Shown: positions 48,530-58,143 of the stretch, in pieces
Layout: every line of letters begins with the position of its first letter
Position numbering within the stretch: the stretch's first letter is position 1
Made by a program: the position numbers and the translations under genes
NCBI GenBank assembly: GCA_016715115.1
Contig: JADKBM010000013.1
Span: forward strand, 531,836-595,835
DNA from: Acidobacteriota bacterium
GTDB taxonomy: Bacteria; Acidobacteriota; Blastocatellia; Pyrinomonadales; Pyrinomonadaceae
DNA length: 64,000 bases
Direction: 5' to 3'
The notes under the pieces: generated by a model
Database searches by the model: none
Told to the model about the DNA's origin: nothing
Seen by the model: only the letters and a program-made list of their open reading frames with translations

Positions 48530-50703
48530 TGTCTTGGCGGCGCCGAAACCCGCGGATCCTGTTTCGGCGTAAGTTTGTATTCCTTCGGCGGTTCCTTGCC
48601 GAGGAGATTCTTGACGAAATAATCCCAGCGGCGGCGCATCATATAAAAGCTGTCGGCGCCGTAGCCGTGGCGGGCGTTCGGGAAAATGATCAGGTCAAAG
48701 TCCTTGTTTGCCTTCACGAGCGCGTCGACGACGAGATATGTATTGTACGGCGGGACGTTGTCGTCCATTCCGCCGTGCGCGAGCAGCAACTTGCCCTTGA
48801 GGTTCTTCGCGTCGAGCTGGTTCGCCTGCTTCTCGTAATTGTCGCCGACGAGCAGCCCGATGTAGCGTTCGCCCCAATCGTCCTCGTAATTGCGGTTGTC
48901 GTGGTTGCCTGATTCCGAGATCCCGACCTTGAAGAAATCAGGAAAGCGGAACATCGCCGTCGCGGTCGCGAAACCGCCGCCGGAATGGCCCCAGATGCCG
49001 ACCCGTTCGAGGTCCATAAACGGATTTTTCGACGCCAGTTCCTTCATTCCGGCGATCTGATCCTCGATCGTGTTGTCGACCATATTCCCATAGCACACGT
49101 CGTGAAACGACTTCGAACGGTCCGGATTGCAGGTGCCGTCGATGACGACGACGACGAATCCGAGTTCGGCGAGAGCCTGATTGTCGTTGCGCGCCACCGA
49201 GAACGAGCGCGAACCGACGCCGCCGCCCGACGGGCCCGGATAGATGTAGTTGATGACCGGATACTTCTTCGACGGGTCGAGATTCGTCGGCGTGAACATC
49301 AGCCCATAGAGATCCCAGCGGCCGTCGCGCGATTTGACCTTCACCGTCGTCGGCGGTTTCCATCCGGTCGCCCTGAGACGCGAAATGTCGGCCGTCTCGA
49401 GCGTCGAGATCAGCTTTCCGGTCATATCGCGCAGTGTCGCGACCGGCGGAACGTCGGGTTTCGAATAACTGTCGACGAAATACTTGCCGTCCGGTGAGAG
49501 CGTGATCTGATGGTTGCCGTCTTCGGGCGTCAGGAGTTTGAGGTTCTTGCCGTCGAAGTCGATCCGGTAAAAATGGCTGAAGTACGGATCGCGGCCGGCC
49601 TCACGGCCGTTCGCCTCGAAGTAAATGACCCGTTTGGCTTCGTCGATCTGGCTTATGCGCGTCACTACGAAATCGCCTTTCGTGATCTGGTTCTTCAGTT
49701 TGCCGTTGCCGTCGAAAAGGTACAGATGTCCCCAGTCGTCGCGCTCCGAATACCAGATGAACTCATTCGTCTTCGAGAAATAGCGCCAATTGATCTCGCC
49801 CTGGCCCGACTCGTATTGCGTCGCGACCTTTTCTTCCATAATCTCCCGAACATCGCCGGTCGCCGCGTCGGCTATCCGAAGCTTTGCCGATTTGTGGTCG
49901 CGGGTCGATGAAACGAAGGCGAGCTTCGACGAATCCTCGCTCCAATGATTGTCGTCGAACGATCCCGTACAGGCGATGTCGTCGCAAAGCGTGCCGCGGC
50001 GATCATCGGCCGCGATCTTGAATCGCACGATCTCGGCAGTCTCAACATTGATTACTATTCGCGCGATCTTGATGATCTCTTTGTCGGACGGGAGCGGATA
50101 CTTCCACGCTTCGAGGCGCGGCGCACCGACGTTGGTCGTCGCGAGGTACATATCGCTGACGTTGCGCTGATCCTGCTGATACGTCGCGACCTTCTTCGAA
50201 TCCGGCGACCAGATGACGATCGGCCGCGTGCTCTTGCGCCAACCGGCGTTGTCGGTCGCGTAACCGAAATCCTTGATCCCGTCCTTCGTCAGCTGCGTTT
50301 CCTTTTTTGTCTCCAGATCGACGACCCAAAGATTCCAGTCGCGAATGAAGACCGCCTTTTTGCCGTCGGGCGACGCGACCTGGTCGCCGCCGCCGCGAAA
50401 CTGCATCGGCGCCGGCGGAGTCAGCCCGAGCGCTTTGTAATCGGTTCCGGCGACGCGCGATCCGTCCGCGGGATTGATGATGACGAACTCGCTCCCGGTC
50501 GCGGTCAGAACTCGATACCAGAATCGTCCGTCGGGCAGAAAGAGCGGGCGAACGCCGCTTCGATCGACAAACGGCGCGGTGTTGTATCCGAGCATTTTTT
50601 CGGCGCGGGCGTAATCGTCGGCGGTCAGAGACGTTTGGGCGTGAACACTCACGGTAAGAGCGATCAGAAACAGCGCGGCAAGCATCATCGGGAACTTTTT
50701 CAT
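48526..50703 (-). CDS. Exported prolyl oligopeptidase-family peptidase (S9, DPP IV-like)
   Basis: 725 residues with a signal peptide (MMLAALFLIALTVSVHA). A beta-propeller (about 60-480) carries DPP IV-type blades (TYQQDQRNVSDMYLATTNVG). The catalytic domain has YPGPSGGGVGSRSFSV, IWGHSGGGFATATAMFRFPD (Ser), GGMDDNVPPYNTY (Asp) and FPNARHGYG (His). It removes dipeptides or hydrolyses oligopeptides in the periplasm. The 4-bp overlap with the downstream VWA gene shows an operon. Divergent from the M61 peptidase. Confidence 0.93.
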   Translation of the reverse strand: MKKFPMMLAALFLIALTVSVHAQTSLTADDYARAEKMLGYNTAPFVDRSGVRPLFLPDGRFWYRVLTATGSEFVIINPADGSRVAGTDYKALGLTPPAPMQFRGGGDQVASPDGKKAVFIRDWNLWVVDLETKKETQLTKDGIKDFGYATDNAGWRKSTRPIVIWSPDSKKVATYQQDQRNVSDMYLATTNVGAPRLEAWKYPLPSDKEIIKIARIVINVETAEIVRFKIAADDRRGTLCDDIACTGSFDDNHWSEDSSKLAFVSSTRDHKSAKLRIADAATGDVREIMEEKVATQYESGQGEINWRYFSKTNEFIWYSERDDWGHLYLFDGNGKLKNQITKGDFVVTRISQIDEAKRVIYFEANGREAGRDPYFSHFYRIDFDGKNLKLLTPEDGNHQITLSPDGKYFVDSYSKPDVPPVATLRDMTGKLISTLETADISRLRATGWKPPTTVKVKSRDGRWDLYGLMFTPTNLDPSKKYPVINYIYPGPSGGGVGSRSFSVARNDNQALAELGFVVVVIDGTCNPDRSKSFHDVCYGNMVDNTIEDQIAGMKELASKNPFMDLERVGIWGHSGGGFATATAMFRFPDFFKVGISESGNHDNRNYEDDWGERYIGLLVGDNYEKQANQLDAKNLKGKLLLAHGGMDDNVPPYNTYLVVDALVKANKDFDLIIFPNARHGYGADSFYMMRRRWDYFVKNLLGKEPPKEYKLTPKQDPRVSAPPRQ

Positions 50704-50865
50704 TGAAGCGATTTTACCCGCGAAAGGCCATTTTGAACAAACGCCGCCGACGGTCCGCCGAGGGGAGTTTCGGGAATGTCTTTTTTACGCTAGAATCCAT
50801 TGAAAAAGACGGTCGGTCCGCATCCTATGAAATCAACGACAACCGCCGCCGAGGTTCAAGCCATA

Positions 50866-52764
50866 ATGATGATTCGAGTTTTTCTGTTTTGCCTGTTCTT
50901 TACCGTTTCGGCGTTCGGGCAGATCACGCTCAGCGTCGATGCGACGGACGCCCCGCGAAACATCGTCCGCGTCCGCGAGTCGATGCCGGCGGCGCCGGGA
51001 ACCTTAACGCTCTTTTATCCGAAATGGATCCCGGGCGAACATTCGCCGAACGGAACACTGAACGATATGGTGAATTTGTTCGTGTCGGCGAACGGCAAGG
51101 CGCTCGAATGGCGCCGCGACGATGTCGAGATGTTCGCGTTTCACGTCGATGTTCCGGAAGGCGTGACGAAGATCGACGTCGCGTTCGATTACATTTATCA
51201 GCCCTACACTCACGCGACGGCGACGCTTGCGAGGCTCAAATGGAACCGGCTCGTGCTTTATCCGCGCGGCTCGAAGAGCGATGAATTGAGCGTGACCGCG
51301 TCGTTGAAACTGCCGCCGAACTGGAAATTCGCGACCGCGTTGCCCGTCGATAAGGAAACCAAGGACGCGGTCGATTTCAAGTCCGTGAATTTGACCACAT
51401 TCGTCGATTCGCCGGCGATTATCGGCCGCTATTTCACGCGCGTTCCGCTGGCGGCGTCCGGAGCAAAGTCGGTTCCCGTCTTTATGGACATCGTCGCCGA
51501 CAACGAGGAAGCGCTAAAATTTCAACCGCGGACGCTCAATGGCTGGAAGAATCTCGTCGCTCAGGCGGAGTTGACGTTCGGCGCGCGTCATTACGACAAG
51601 TACGACTTTCTGCTTACGCTGAGCGGTGAAGGCGGATTCGAAGGCCTCGAACATCACGAATCGAGCGAAAACGGAGTCGGCCGCGATGCGCTGTCGAATT
51701 CCGGCGAACTGCTCGATCTGAGCGAACTCCTCGGGCACGAGTACGCGCATTCGTGGAACGGAAAGTATCGCCGGCCGCTGAAACTCACGACGCCGGATTT
51801 CGAACAGCCGATGCACGGCGAACTGCTTTGGGTTTACGAAGGCCTGACGCAGTATCTCGGAAAGGTTCTGACGGCGCGTTCCGGGCTCTGGAACGAATCG
51901 ATCTTTCGGGAATCGTTCGCCGAACTTGCGGCCGAACTCGACGGGCAAACGGGTCGCCGGTGGCGTCCTCTGGTCGATACTTCGCGTGCCGTCCAGTTTA
52001 CGTACGATTCGCCGCTCGCCGGGCGAAATATGCGCCGCGCCGCCGATTATTATGACGAGGGCGCGCTGATCTGGCTCGAGGCCGACGTTCTCATCCGCGA
52101 GAGATCGGCCGGCGCGAAATCGCTCAACGACTTTTTCCGAAAATTCCACGGCGGCGAATCGAGCGGGCCAAAGGTCGTCACCTACGATTTCCCGGAGATC
52201 GTCCGGACGCTCAACGAGATTCTTCCCTACGATTGGAAGAACTTCTTTATCGACCGCGTTTACAAGGTCAACAAAGAGGCGCCGCTCGGCGGGATCACGA
52301 ACGGCGGATGGAAACTGGTTTACACCGACGTGCCGAACAAGATCGCGACGACGGGCGGTTCCACCGGCGACCATATGTTCTCGATCGGGATGATGGTCAG
52401 CGCCGACGGCCAGATTCTCGATATGAATCCCGATCTCGCTGCTTCGAAAGCCGGACTCGCGACGGGAATGTATGTGCGCACGGTCAACGGCCAGGAGTTT
52501 TCGCTCGATTTCCTGCGTTTAGCGATCGCCGCAACCAAAGGCACGCAAGCGAAGATCGAGATCGTCGCACAGACGGGCGAGGAGCAAAAGGCGTTCGCGC
52601 TTGAATATGACGGCGGCGAGCGATATCCGCATTTGATCCGCGACCCCTTGAAAAAGGACATCTTGTCGGAGATTCCGAAGGCGCTCGGAGCAACGGTTCC
52701 GCCCGTTCGCGACGTGCCTCATTTGTCCGCATCTGTCCGGCGATCTGCGAATGTTAAAAACTGA
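50866..52764 (+). CDS. M61-family glycyl aminopeptidase-like metalloprotease
   Basis: About 632 residues from the ATG at 50866, which gives a signal peptide (MIRVFLFCLFFTVSAFG); a TTG at 50800 and an ATG at 50827 would add a charged leader before it. LFYPKWIPGEHSPNG and GFEGLEHHESSENG are typical M61 segments, ELLGHEYAHSWNGKYRRP gives the HExxH zinc site, and the C-terminal region (SADGQILDMNPDLAASKAGLATGM) is a PDZ domain. It acts in the periplasm on peptides. It is divergent from the S9 peptidase, whose promoter shares the 160-bp gap. Confidence 0.93.
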   Translation: MMIRVFLFCLFFTVSAFGQITLSVDATDAPRNIVRVRESMPAAPGTLTLFYPKWIPGEHSPNGTLNDMVNLFVSANGKALEWRRDDVEMFAFHVDVPEGVTKIDVAFDYIYQPYTHATATLARLKWNRLVLYPRGSKSDELSVTASLKLPPNWKFATALPVDKETKDAVDFKSVNLTTFVDSPAIIGRYFTRVPLAASGAKSVPVFMDIVADNEEALKFQPRTLNGWKNLVAQAELTFGARHYDKYDFLLTLSGEGGFEGLEHHESSENGVGRDALSNSGELLDLSELLGHEYAHSWNGKYRRPLKLTTPDFEQPMHGELLWVYEGLTQYLGKVLTARSGLWNESIFRESFAELAAELDGQTGRRWRPLVDTSRAVQFTYDSPLAGRNMRRAADYYDEGALIWLEADVLIRERSAGAKSLNDFFRKFHGGESSGPKVVTYDFPEIVRTLNEILPYDWKNFFIDRVYKVNKEAPLGGITNGGWKLVYTDVPNKIATTGGSTGDHMFSIGMMVSADGQILDMNPDLAASKAGLATGMYVRTVNGQEFSLDFLRLAIAATKGTQAKIEIVAQTGEEQKAFALEYDGGERYPHLIRDPLKKDILSEIPKALGATVPPVRDVPHLSASVRRSANVKN

Positions 52765-53164
52765 ACTCGGAAGACTTAAGGGAGTTTACGGCGTTTCGCC
52801 GGCATTTCTGCAGCGCGCGTCCGCTGTTGCGTTTCTGTCGTTCGGGTTTTTCCTGCTGATGATGGCCGGTTTCTACTGGCGGCAGAATATCGGTTATTTT
52901 CTGCTCGCGACGGCGTTTCTCGCGGTCAACATTCTGACGCTCATCGGCTGGATCGCGATCCGCCGGAAGACCGTTCAGATCTACGAACACGGATTTCGGT
53001 TCAAGGGCTTCAGCGCCCGTTGGGACGAGATCTCCGTCGTCGAGAATGTCGGGTCCGCGCTGAAGGTCGTCAAAAATGACGGAAGATCGATCGAGCTGCC
53101 GAATGCGATCGACCGGCTCGACGCGATCGCGGCTGTCATCAGATCCAATATCGACAAGTGTTGA
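52751..53164 (+). CDS. Two-helix membrane protein with PH-like tail
   Basis: 137 residues. Two membrane helices (AVAFLSFGFFLLMMAGFYW and GYFLLATAFLAVNILTLIGW) are followed by a cytosolic beta-rich part (TVQIYEHGFRFKGFSARWDE, VVENVGSALKVVKNDGRSIEL) resembling bacterial PH domains of the YokE/YdbT kind. It overlaps the M61 gene by 14 bp in another frame. Function unknown. Confidence 0.7.
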   Translation: MLKTELGRLKGVYGVSPAFLQRASAVAFLSFGFFLLMMAGFYWRQNIGYFLLATAFLAVNILTLIGWIAIRRKTVQIYEHGFRFKGFSARWDEISVVENVGSALKVVKNDGRSIELPNAIDRLDAIAAVIRSNIDKC

Positions 53165-53265
53165 TCGCATTCCGTTCGGTAGTTTCGGATTGCCTTTTTC
53201 CGAGTTGGTAGAATTCGTTACGGAATCAAAACGCATCCCCCTCGATTGTCAATGCCTGATTGGCA

Positions 53266-53300
53266 GTCGAAAATCGAAAATCGAAAATTGCAAATCGCGA
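53266..53300 (+). repeat. Short heptad block upstream of the E2 gene
   Basis: GTCGAAAATCGAAAATCGAA and following units, four to five heptads of the AAAATCG kind in the 240-bp gap. The same unit precedes the KAS III-like gene. Confidence 0.8.
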
Positions 53301-53405
53301 GGATCATCGCCTTCGGTCTGCCGAACCCCGATTTTCAAGTCTCAACATTTTCTAGTATTCTAACTATTCGAGATTTCGCTGCAGAAGTTTTTATTCGGAG
53401 TATTT

Positions 53406-55106
53406 ATGAGCGTTGAAGTTGTGATGCCCCAGATGGGCGAATCGATCACCGAAGGAACCGTTTCGAAATGGCTGAAGGCGGTTGGGGAGAAGATCGAGAA
53501 AGATGAACCGATACTTGAGATCTCGACCGACAAGGTCGATGCCGAAGTTCCCGCGCCGAGTGCCGGGGTCTTGCTTGAGATCCGAGCGCAGGAAGGCGAA
53601 ACGGTCGAGGTCGGCACCGTTGTTGCCGTCATCGGCGCCGAAGGCACGGTAGCCGCAGCCGCTCCGCCCGCGCCAAAGGTTGAAACGCCAGAGGTAGCGG
53701 TCGCGGTCGAAACGCCCGCTCCGCCGGCGCCGGCCGAAATTTCGGTTGCCGCGGTAGTCGCAGCATCCGACAATCCAAAATCCAAAATCCAAAATCCAAA
53801 ATCGTCCGAGGTGGTGATGCCGCAAATGGGCGAATCGATCACCGAAGGAACCGTTTCGAAATGGCTCAAGGCGCTCGGCGACGACGTTGAAAAGGACGAG
53901 CCGCTGCTTGAGATCTCGACCGACAAGGTCGACGCCGAAGTCCCTTCGCCGGTTGCCGGCAAACTGCTTGAAATCCGCGTCGCCGAGGGCGAGACGGTCG
54001 AAGTCGGCGCCGTCGTCGCGCTTGTCGGAACGTCGCTTGGAGTCGCGCCCATTCCCGAGGCGCCGATCGAATCGACGGAGATCGAATTGATCCGGCAACC
54101 GGTCGAGGCTCCGCAGGTGCTGGTCGCGGCCGCGGGTGCCGGAAACGGCCAGTCGGCCACCGTCGACGAACTCCGCCGAACGAAATCGTCGCCGCTCGTC
54201 CGCAACATCGCGAAAGAGCACGGCGTCGACATCACGCGCATTCCGGGCAGCGGACTTTCTGGACGCGTTACCAAAAAGGACATACTTAATTTTATCGAGA
54301 CCGGCGCCGCGCTACGTCCGCAGGATCTGCTCGTCGGAAGGACTTCAACGCCGATCGCGCCATCGGCAAATCCAAAATCCGAAATCACAATTCCGAAATC
54401 TGAGAATGATCGGATCGAGCCGATGTCGGTGATGCGCAAGAAGATCGCCGAACATATGACGTTCTCGAAACATACCTCGGCCCACGTCACGAGCGTTTAC
54501 GAGATCGATATGACGAACGTCGCGAAGTTCCGCGACCGCAACAAGTCCGTGTTTCAGGAGCGATTCGGCACCAAGCTGACGTTTATGCCGTTCATTTTCC
54601 AGGCCGTGACGCAGGCACTCCGCAAATTCCCGGTCGTCAACTCGCAGGTATCGGGCGACAACGTCGTTTATAAGGGCGACGTCAATCTCGGAATGGCCGT
54701 CGCGCTCGACTGGGGATTGATCGTGCCGGTCATCAAGCGCGCCGACACGCTTTCGCTCTCGGGACTCGCGTTGACGGCCAACGACCTCGCCGACCGCGCG
54801 CGAACCAAGAAACTGATGCCCGACGAGGTTCAGGGCGGAACCTTCACGATCACGAATCCGGGCGTCTTCGGCGGACTATACGGCACGCCGATCATCAACC
54901 AGCCGCAGGTCGCGATCCTCTGTGTCGGGACGATCGAAAAGCGTGCGAAGGTCTTGACGACGCCGGACGGCGACGACTACATTGCGATCCGCCAGATGGC
55001 GTATTTCGCGCTGACCTACGATCACCGGATCGTCGACGGCGCTGATGCCGAGCGATTTCTGTCGTTCCTCAAACAGTATCTGGAGACGACCGAGTTCAGT
55101 CTGTAG
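53406..55106 (+). CDS. Dihydrolipoamide acyltransferase (E2) with two lipoyl domains and heptad-encoded linkers
   Basis: 566 residues. Lipoyl domain 1 about 1-78 (EISTDK43VDAEVP), lipoyl domain 2 about 136-210 with the same motif at Lys174, nearly identical at DNA level; peripheral-subunit-binding domain about 262-297 (SPLVRNIAKEHGVDITRIPG); catalytic domain about 335-566 ending TYDHRIVDGADAERFLSFLK. E2 of the 2-oxo acid dehydrogenases; the branch (succinyl, acetyl or branched-chain) is not certain. Residues 122-134 (DNPKSKIQNPKSS) and 322-332 (NPKSEITIPKS) are encoded by heptad repeat units inside the two flexible linkers. No E1 or E3 gene is adjacent. Confidence 0.92.
   Translation: MSVEVVMPQMGESITEGTVSKWLKAVGEKIEKDEPILEISTDKVDAEVPAPSAGVLLEIRAQEGETVEVGTVVAVIGAEGTVAAAAPPAPKVETPEVAVAVETPAPPAPAEISVAAVVAASDNPKSKIQNPKSSEVVMPQMGESITEGTVSKWLKALGDDVEKDEPLLEISTDKVDAEVPSPVAGKLLEIRVAEGETVEVGAVVALVGTSLGVAPIPEAPIESTEIELIRQPVEAPQVLVAAAGAGNGQSATVDELRRTKSSPLVRNIAKEHGVDITRIPGSGLSGRVTKKDILNFIETGAALRPQDLLVGRTSTPIAPSANPKSEITIPKSENDRIEPMSVMRKKIAEHMTFSKHTSAHVTSVYEIDMTNVAKFRDRNKSVFQERFGTKLTFMPFIFQAVTQALRKFPVVNSQVSGDNVVYKGDVNLGMAVALDWGLIVPVIKRADTLSLSGLALTANDLADRARTKKLMPDEVQGGTFTITNPGVFGGLYGTPIINQPQVAILCVGTIEKRAKVLTTPDGDDYIAIRQMAYFALTYDHRIVDGADAERFLSFLKQYLETTEFSL
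53770..53805 (+). repeat. In-frame heptad block in linker 1 of the E2 gene
   Basis: Four to five CCAAAAT units in tandem. In this frame they are translated as a run of Asn-Pro-Lys-Ser and Lys-Ile-Gln. The same unit is found in the intergenic arrays at 33261 and 36640. Confidence 0.9.
54367..54405 (+). repeat. In-frame heptad-like block in linker 2 of the E2 gene
   Basis: AATCCAAAATCCGAAATCAC and AATTCCGAAATCTG, about five slightly diverged units of the same family, in the linker between the subunit-binding and catalytic domains. Confidence 0.75.
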
Positions 55107-56006
55107 CGAGAGTTGACGTGCTTTGCGAACTCCGCGGACGTTGCGCGAAAACAGTCGTCTCGCGCAACGTCCGCCAATTCTGCCACGCCGCGACTTTGCG
55201 AACTCCGCGATCTTTGCGCGAAACCTGCCGACCGACTCTTTCCGGAACGCGATTACGCTTTGAAATTTCAGATTTCAAAGCGATCCCGTCCAAAGCGTTT
55301 TTAATTCAAGGAGCCTCTCGGCAAAAGCCGTTCGACAACTGAATCTACTTCTTCAAGCGTGCGGAGCACGCGAACGTGCGATAGCACCACGTGAAGCGGA
55401 GCGGAACCCAGGTGGCCCGTCGCGCCAATCTCCAAAAGCGTGTGTAACGCACGTAACTCTCGTGGTTGCAATGGGTCTGCGTGTTTCACGCGCTCGCTTG
55501 AACTGTTCGCGGCTGACACTCTTGGGTTCCGTTCCGCTTTATGTGGGGTTATCGTTCGTGCTTCTGTTCCAACCACTGAATCGGATTTTTACACGGGCTC
55601 CCGTAATGAAAAATGTCATTTTCGCGTCAAAGAAACAAAAGTGATCGAATTGCGTCAACTTCGAGCGCTTCGACCGTTTTCGCCGTTGCGTTCTGCTTCG
55701 GCGCTTACCGAAAACGCACGGTTCGGGGACACGATATGGGGGACTGTCTGCAAAGCGGACAGTCTTTCCGTTTTGCGGATACGGCAAAAACCAGTGGAAC
55801 ATTGGCTTTCACTCATTATCGGTGACTGTGGCACGCCGATTGTTATGAAAGATAAGCGTTGAAAGATTTGGCGGAAATGTGCAAAGATTCTGATGACGCG
55901 ATCGAACCCTCGAAAAAGAGATCCGTGACAACCAATCCGTGATCTCGAACGTCTATTAGGTCGGCTTTCCGCAGTTGGGATTGAAAATACTATCAGGAGT
56001 CAAATT
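55107..56006. other. Gap of about 900 bp without a convincing gene
   Basis: Holds two copies of a TTTGCGAACTCCGCG motif (near 55122 and 55193), the MITE-like copy at 55283-55597, and further diverged DNA. Open frames of up to 140 codons run across the element but have no ribosome binding site and no protein-like composition. A weak AT-rich stretch before 56007 may carry the promoter of the OmpA-like gene. Confidence 0.5.
55283..55597. mobile_element. MITE-like element, copy 2 (decayed)
   Basis: From ATCCCGTCCAAAGCG to the CTGAATCGGATTTTTACACG end. The left end (GCGTGCGGAGCACGCGAACG, near 55358) matches copy 1; the centre contains a single GTGTGTAACGCACG unit instead of two; the right end is diverged. 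Terminal inverted repeats are recognisable but imperfect. Confidence 0.7.
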
Positions 56007-56975
56007 ATGTTGAAGAAGTTTTCTGTTTTGCTGCTTGCAGTGTTGATCGGTGTCGTGAGCGCGTTCGCGCAGGATGCGCAGTTGCGTTCGCTGACGGCCG
56101 GACAAAAATATAAGATCAAAGGCGCTGTCGTCGCCAAGGACGACACGAGTTTCGTTATCCGTGACGGCACCGGCGTCGATACGAAGGTCGTGATCTCGTC
56201 GGCGACGAGCATCAAAACGAAAGGCGGTTTGTTTGGCGGCGGCGACAAGATCGCTTCGAGCCAGATCGTGCGCGGACTGAATATGGAGGTTGAAGGCCGC
56301 GGAGACTCGTCGGGAAGCCTCGCGGCGGAAAAGATCCGCTTCGGAAAAGATGATTTCCGCGTCGCGCAGTCGATCGACGCCCGCGCCACGCCGACTGAAG
56401 AGAGGGTTTCGCAGACCGAGCAGAATCAGCAGCGCCTTTCGGGGCAGATCGACGAATTGATGGCGATCTCGAACGCCGCAAAGGGCGGCGCGAAAGCCGC
56501 TCAGGAAACGGCCGATGCCGCGGTTCAGGGCGTCAACGTCACGAATCAGCGCATCACGGCGCTTGACGATTACGTCGTTCAGTCGACGGCGACCGTCAAT
56601 TTCAAGGTCAACAGCGCGGTTCTATCGCCGGAAGGGAAGTCATCGCTCGATCAGATGGCGCAAACCGCGATCCAGCTCAAGGGCTATGTCATCGAAGTCA
56701 CCGGATTTGCTTCGGCCGAAGGCGATGAGAAGAAGAACAAGGTCCTGAGCCAGCGGCGTGCACAGGCGGTGATCGACTATCTCGTCGAAACGCACAATAT
56801 CCCGCTGCGCCGTATCGGCCAGTCGTTCGGCTACGGCGAACTTCAGGCGATCGCCGACAACTCGACCAAGGAAGGCCGCGAACAGAACCGGCGCGTTGAG
56901 GTCAAGCTGCTCGTCAACCGCGGACTGAACCAGAACGTCGAAGTTCGCACCAACCCGCAGACCGACGAGAAATAA
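56007..56975 (+). CDS. OmpA-family outer-membrane-associated protein
   Basis: 322 residues with a signal peptide (KKFSVLLLAVLIGVVSAFAQ). The first half (IKGAVVAKDDTSFVIRDGTG, TKVVISSATSIKTKGG) is a DUF5666-like beta domain; the middle is a helical coiled-coil-like linker (QTEQNQQRLSGQIDELM); the end (TVNFKVNSAVLSPEGKSSLD, VTGFASAEGDEKKNKVLSQR, NRRVEVKLLV) is the OmpA C-terminal peptidoglycan-binding domain. It probably ties the envelope to the wall. A strong terminator follows. Confidence 0.9.
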   Translation: MLKKFSVLLLAVLIGVVSAFAQDAQLRSLTAGQKYKIKGAVVAKDDTSFVIRDGTGVDTKVVISSATSIKTKGGLFGGGDKIASSQIVRGLNMEVEGRGDSSGSLAAEKIRFGKDDFRVAQSIDARATPTEERVSQTEQNQQRLSGQIDELMAISNAAKGGAKAAQETADAAVQGVNVTNQRITALDDYVVQSTATVNFKVNSAVLSPEGKSSLDQMAQTAIQLKGYVIEVTGFASAEGDEKKNKVLSQRRAQAVIDYLVETHNIPLRRIGQSFGYGELQAIADNSTKEGREQNRRVEVKLLVNRGLNQNVEVRTNPQTDEK

Positions 56976-56985
56976 TCTACGGCCC

Positions 56986-57029
56986 AAAAGGGCAGATGCG
57001 GGCGCGATTTTCGCCCGCTGCCCTTTTTT
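56986..57029 (+). terminator. Rho-independent terminator after the OmpA-like gene
   Basis: Stem AAAAGGGCAG paired with TGCCCTTTT and GCGGGCG paired with CGCCCGC, loop CGATTTT, then a run of T. It ends only about 10 bases before the ATG of the next gene. Confidence 0.85.
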
Positions 57030-57039
57030 CTTACAAACA

Positions 57040-58143
57040 ATGCTTAAGTCGCTGAACGTTGCCGCGCTTCTCATACTCGCGATCGCCTCTTCGATCGTCG
57101 CTCAGACCCCGACGCCGACGCCGCGAATCGAGGACGATAATGAAGTTATCAAGGTCGAGTCTCGCCTGATCGTCGTCCCGGTTTCGGTGACCGATTCTAC
57201 GGGACAGCCGGTCGCCGGACTGACCGCGAGTGATTTTCTGATTTCGGAGGAAAACCGCCCGCAGGAGATCGCCCAGGTGACGAGCGCCGACAAGGTTCCG
57301 CTTGAGATCGCGTTGCTGTTCGATATTTCGGCTACGACGAGTCCGATGTTCGATTTTCAGCTTCAGACGGCGATCAAGTTCCTGCAGGACGTGATGCGGC
57401 CCGAGGACCGCGCGACGATCTTCACCATCGGCGAACGGCCGGTGATGATCTCGGCTCGCGAAACCGCCGAGCGTTCGGCGATCGCGATCAAAACCATCCA
57501 ACCGACAAAACAGTTCACTTCGTTTTACGATACGGTCCGGCAGTCGGCAGATTTTCTGATCAAAAACGCCCCGGCCGGAACGCGCCGCGTGGTCGTGACG
57601 CTGTCGGACGGCGAGGACACGAACAGCGACGCGATCCGCGATGCGATCAACGATGGTTACCGGAAACTCGGACGGCGGATCGATTCGATCGATTCGAAGA
57701 CGCTTTATCAACTGACGATAAAGAACCGCGACGAAGCAAGCGTCCGCGAACAAGGCCGCGTGCTTCGATTTCTGCAAAACGCCGACACGGTCTTCTATTC
57801 GATCAATTCGGCGGGGAACTCCTATCAGCTCAACAAGGGAAGTCTTTTCGGACAGGCGAATATGCAGCGGTTCGCGGACGATACCGGCGGCACGGCGTTC
57901 CTGCCTAAATTCCAGCCGGTGACGCTTAAAGACCCGGTTCTCAATTCATACAACAACAAGAAGAACCAGGACACGCTGACCGACATTTTTCGAAAGCTGA
58001 CAAATGAACTGCGCGCCCAGTATCTTGTCCAATACTACTCAGACGCCGATTATCCGGAAAACCAGTACATCAATTTGAAGGTACTGCTCAAAGCCGGAAG
58101 TCATCGCGTCCGCGCCCGGCAAGGGTATTTCGTGAAAAAATAG
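57040..58143 (+). CDS. Exported VWA-domain protein (acidobacterial type) following a terminator
   Basis: 367 residues with a signal peptide (LKSLNVAALLILAIASSIVAQ) and a short TPTPTP linker. LIVVPVSVTDSTGQPVAGLT is the N-terminal domain typical of VWFA-related proteins; EIALLFDISATTSPMFDF carries a MIDAS-like DxSxT; RVVVTLSDGEDTNSD is the distal MIDAS strand. The protein is probably periplasmic or surface-bound. Its ATG lies 10 bases behind a strong terminator, and no Shine-Dalgarno sequence fits between. A leaderless transcript or read-through must be assumed. Confidence 0.85.
   Translation: MLKSLNVAALLILAIASSIVAQTPTPTPRIEDDNEVIKVESRLIVVPVSVTDSTGQPVAGLTASDFLISEENRPQEIAQVTSADKVPLEIALLFDISATTSPMFDFQLQTAIKFLQDVMRPEDRATIFTIGERPVMISARETAERSAIAIKTIQPTKQFTSFYDTVRQSADFLIKNAPAGTRRVVVTLSDGEDTNSDAIRDAINDGYRKLGRRIDSIDSKTLYQLTIKNRDEASVREQGRVLRFLQNADTVFYSINSAGNSYQLNKGSLFGQANMQRFADDTGGTAFLPKFQPVTLKDPVLNSYNNKKNQDTLTDIFRKLTNELRAQYLVQYYSDADYPENQYINLKVLLKAGSHRVRARQGYFVKK

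Noticed and set aside
55440..55862. Frame of 140 codons in the 900-bp gap
   Set aside because: It runs through the MITE-like copy; its composition reflects the element and no start signal is present.
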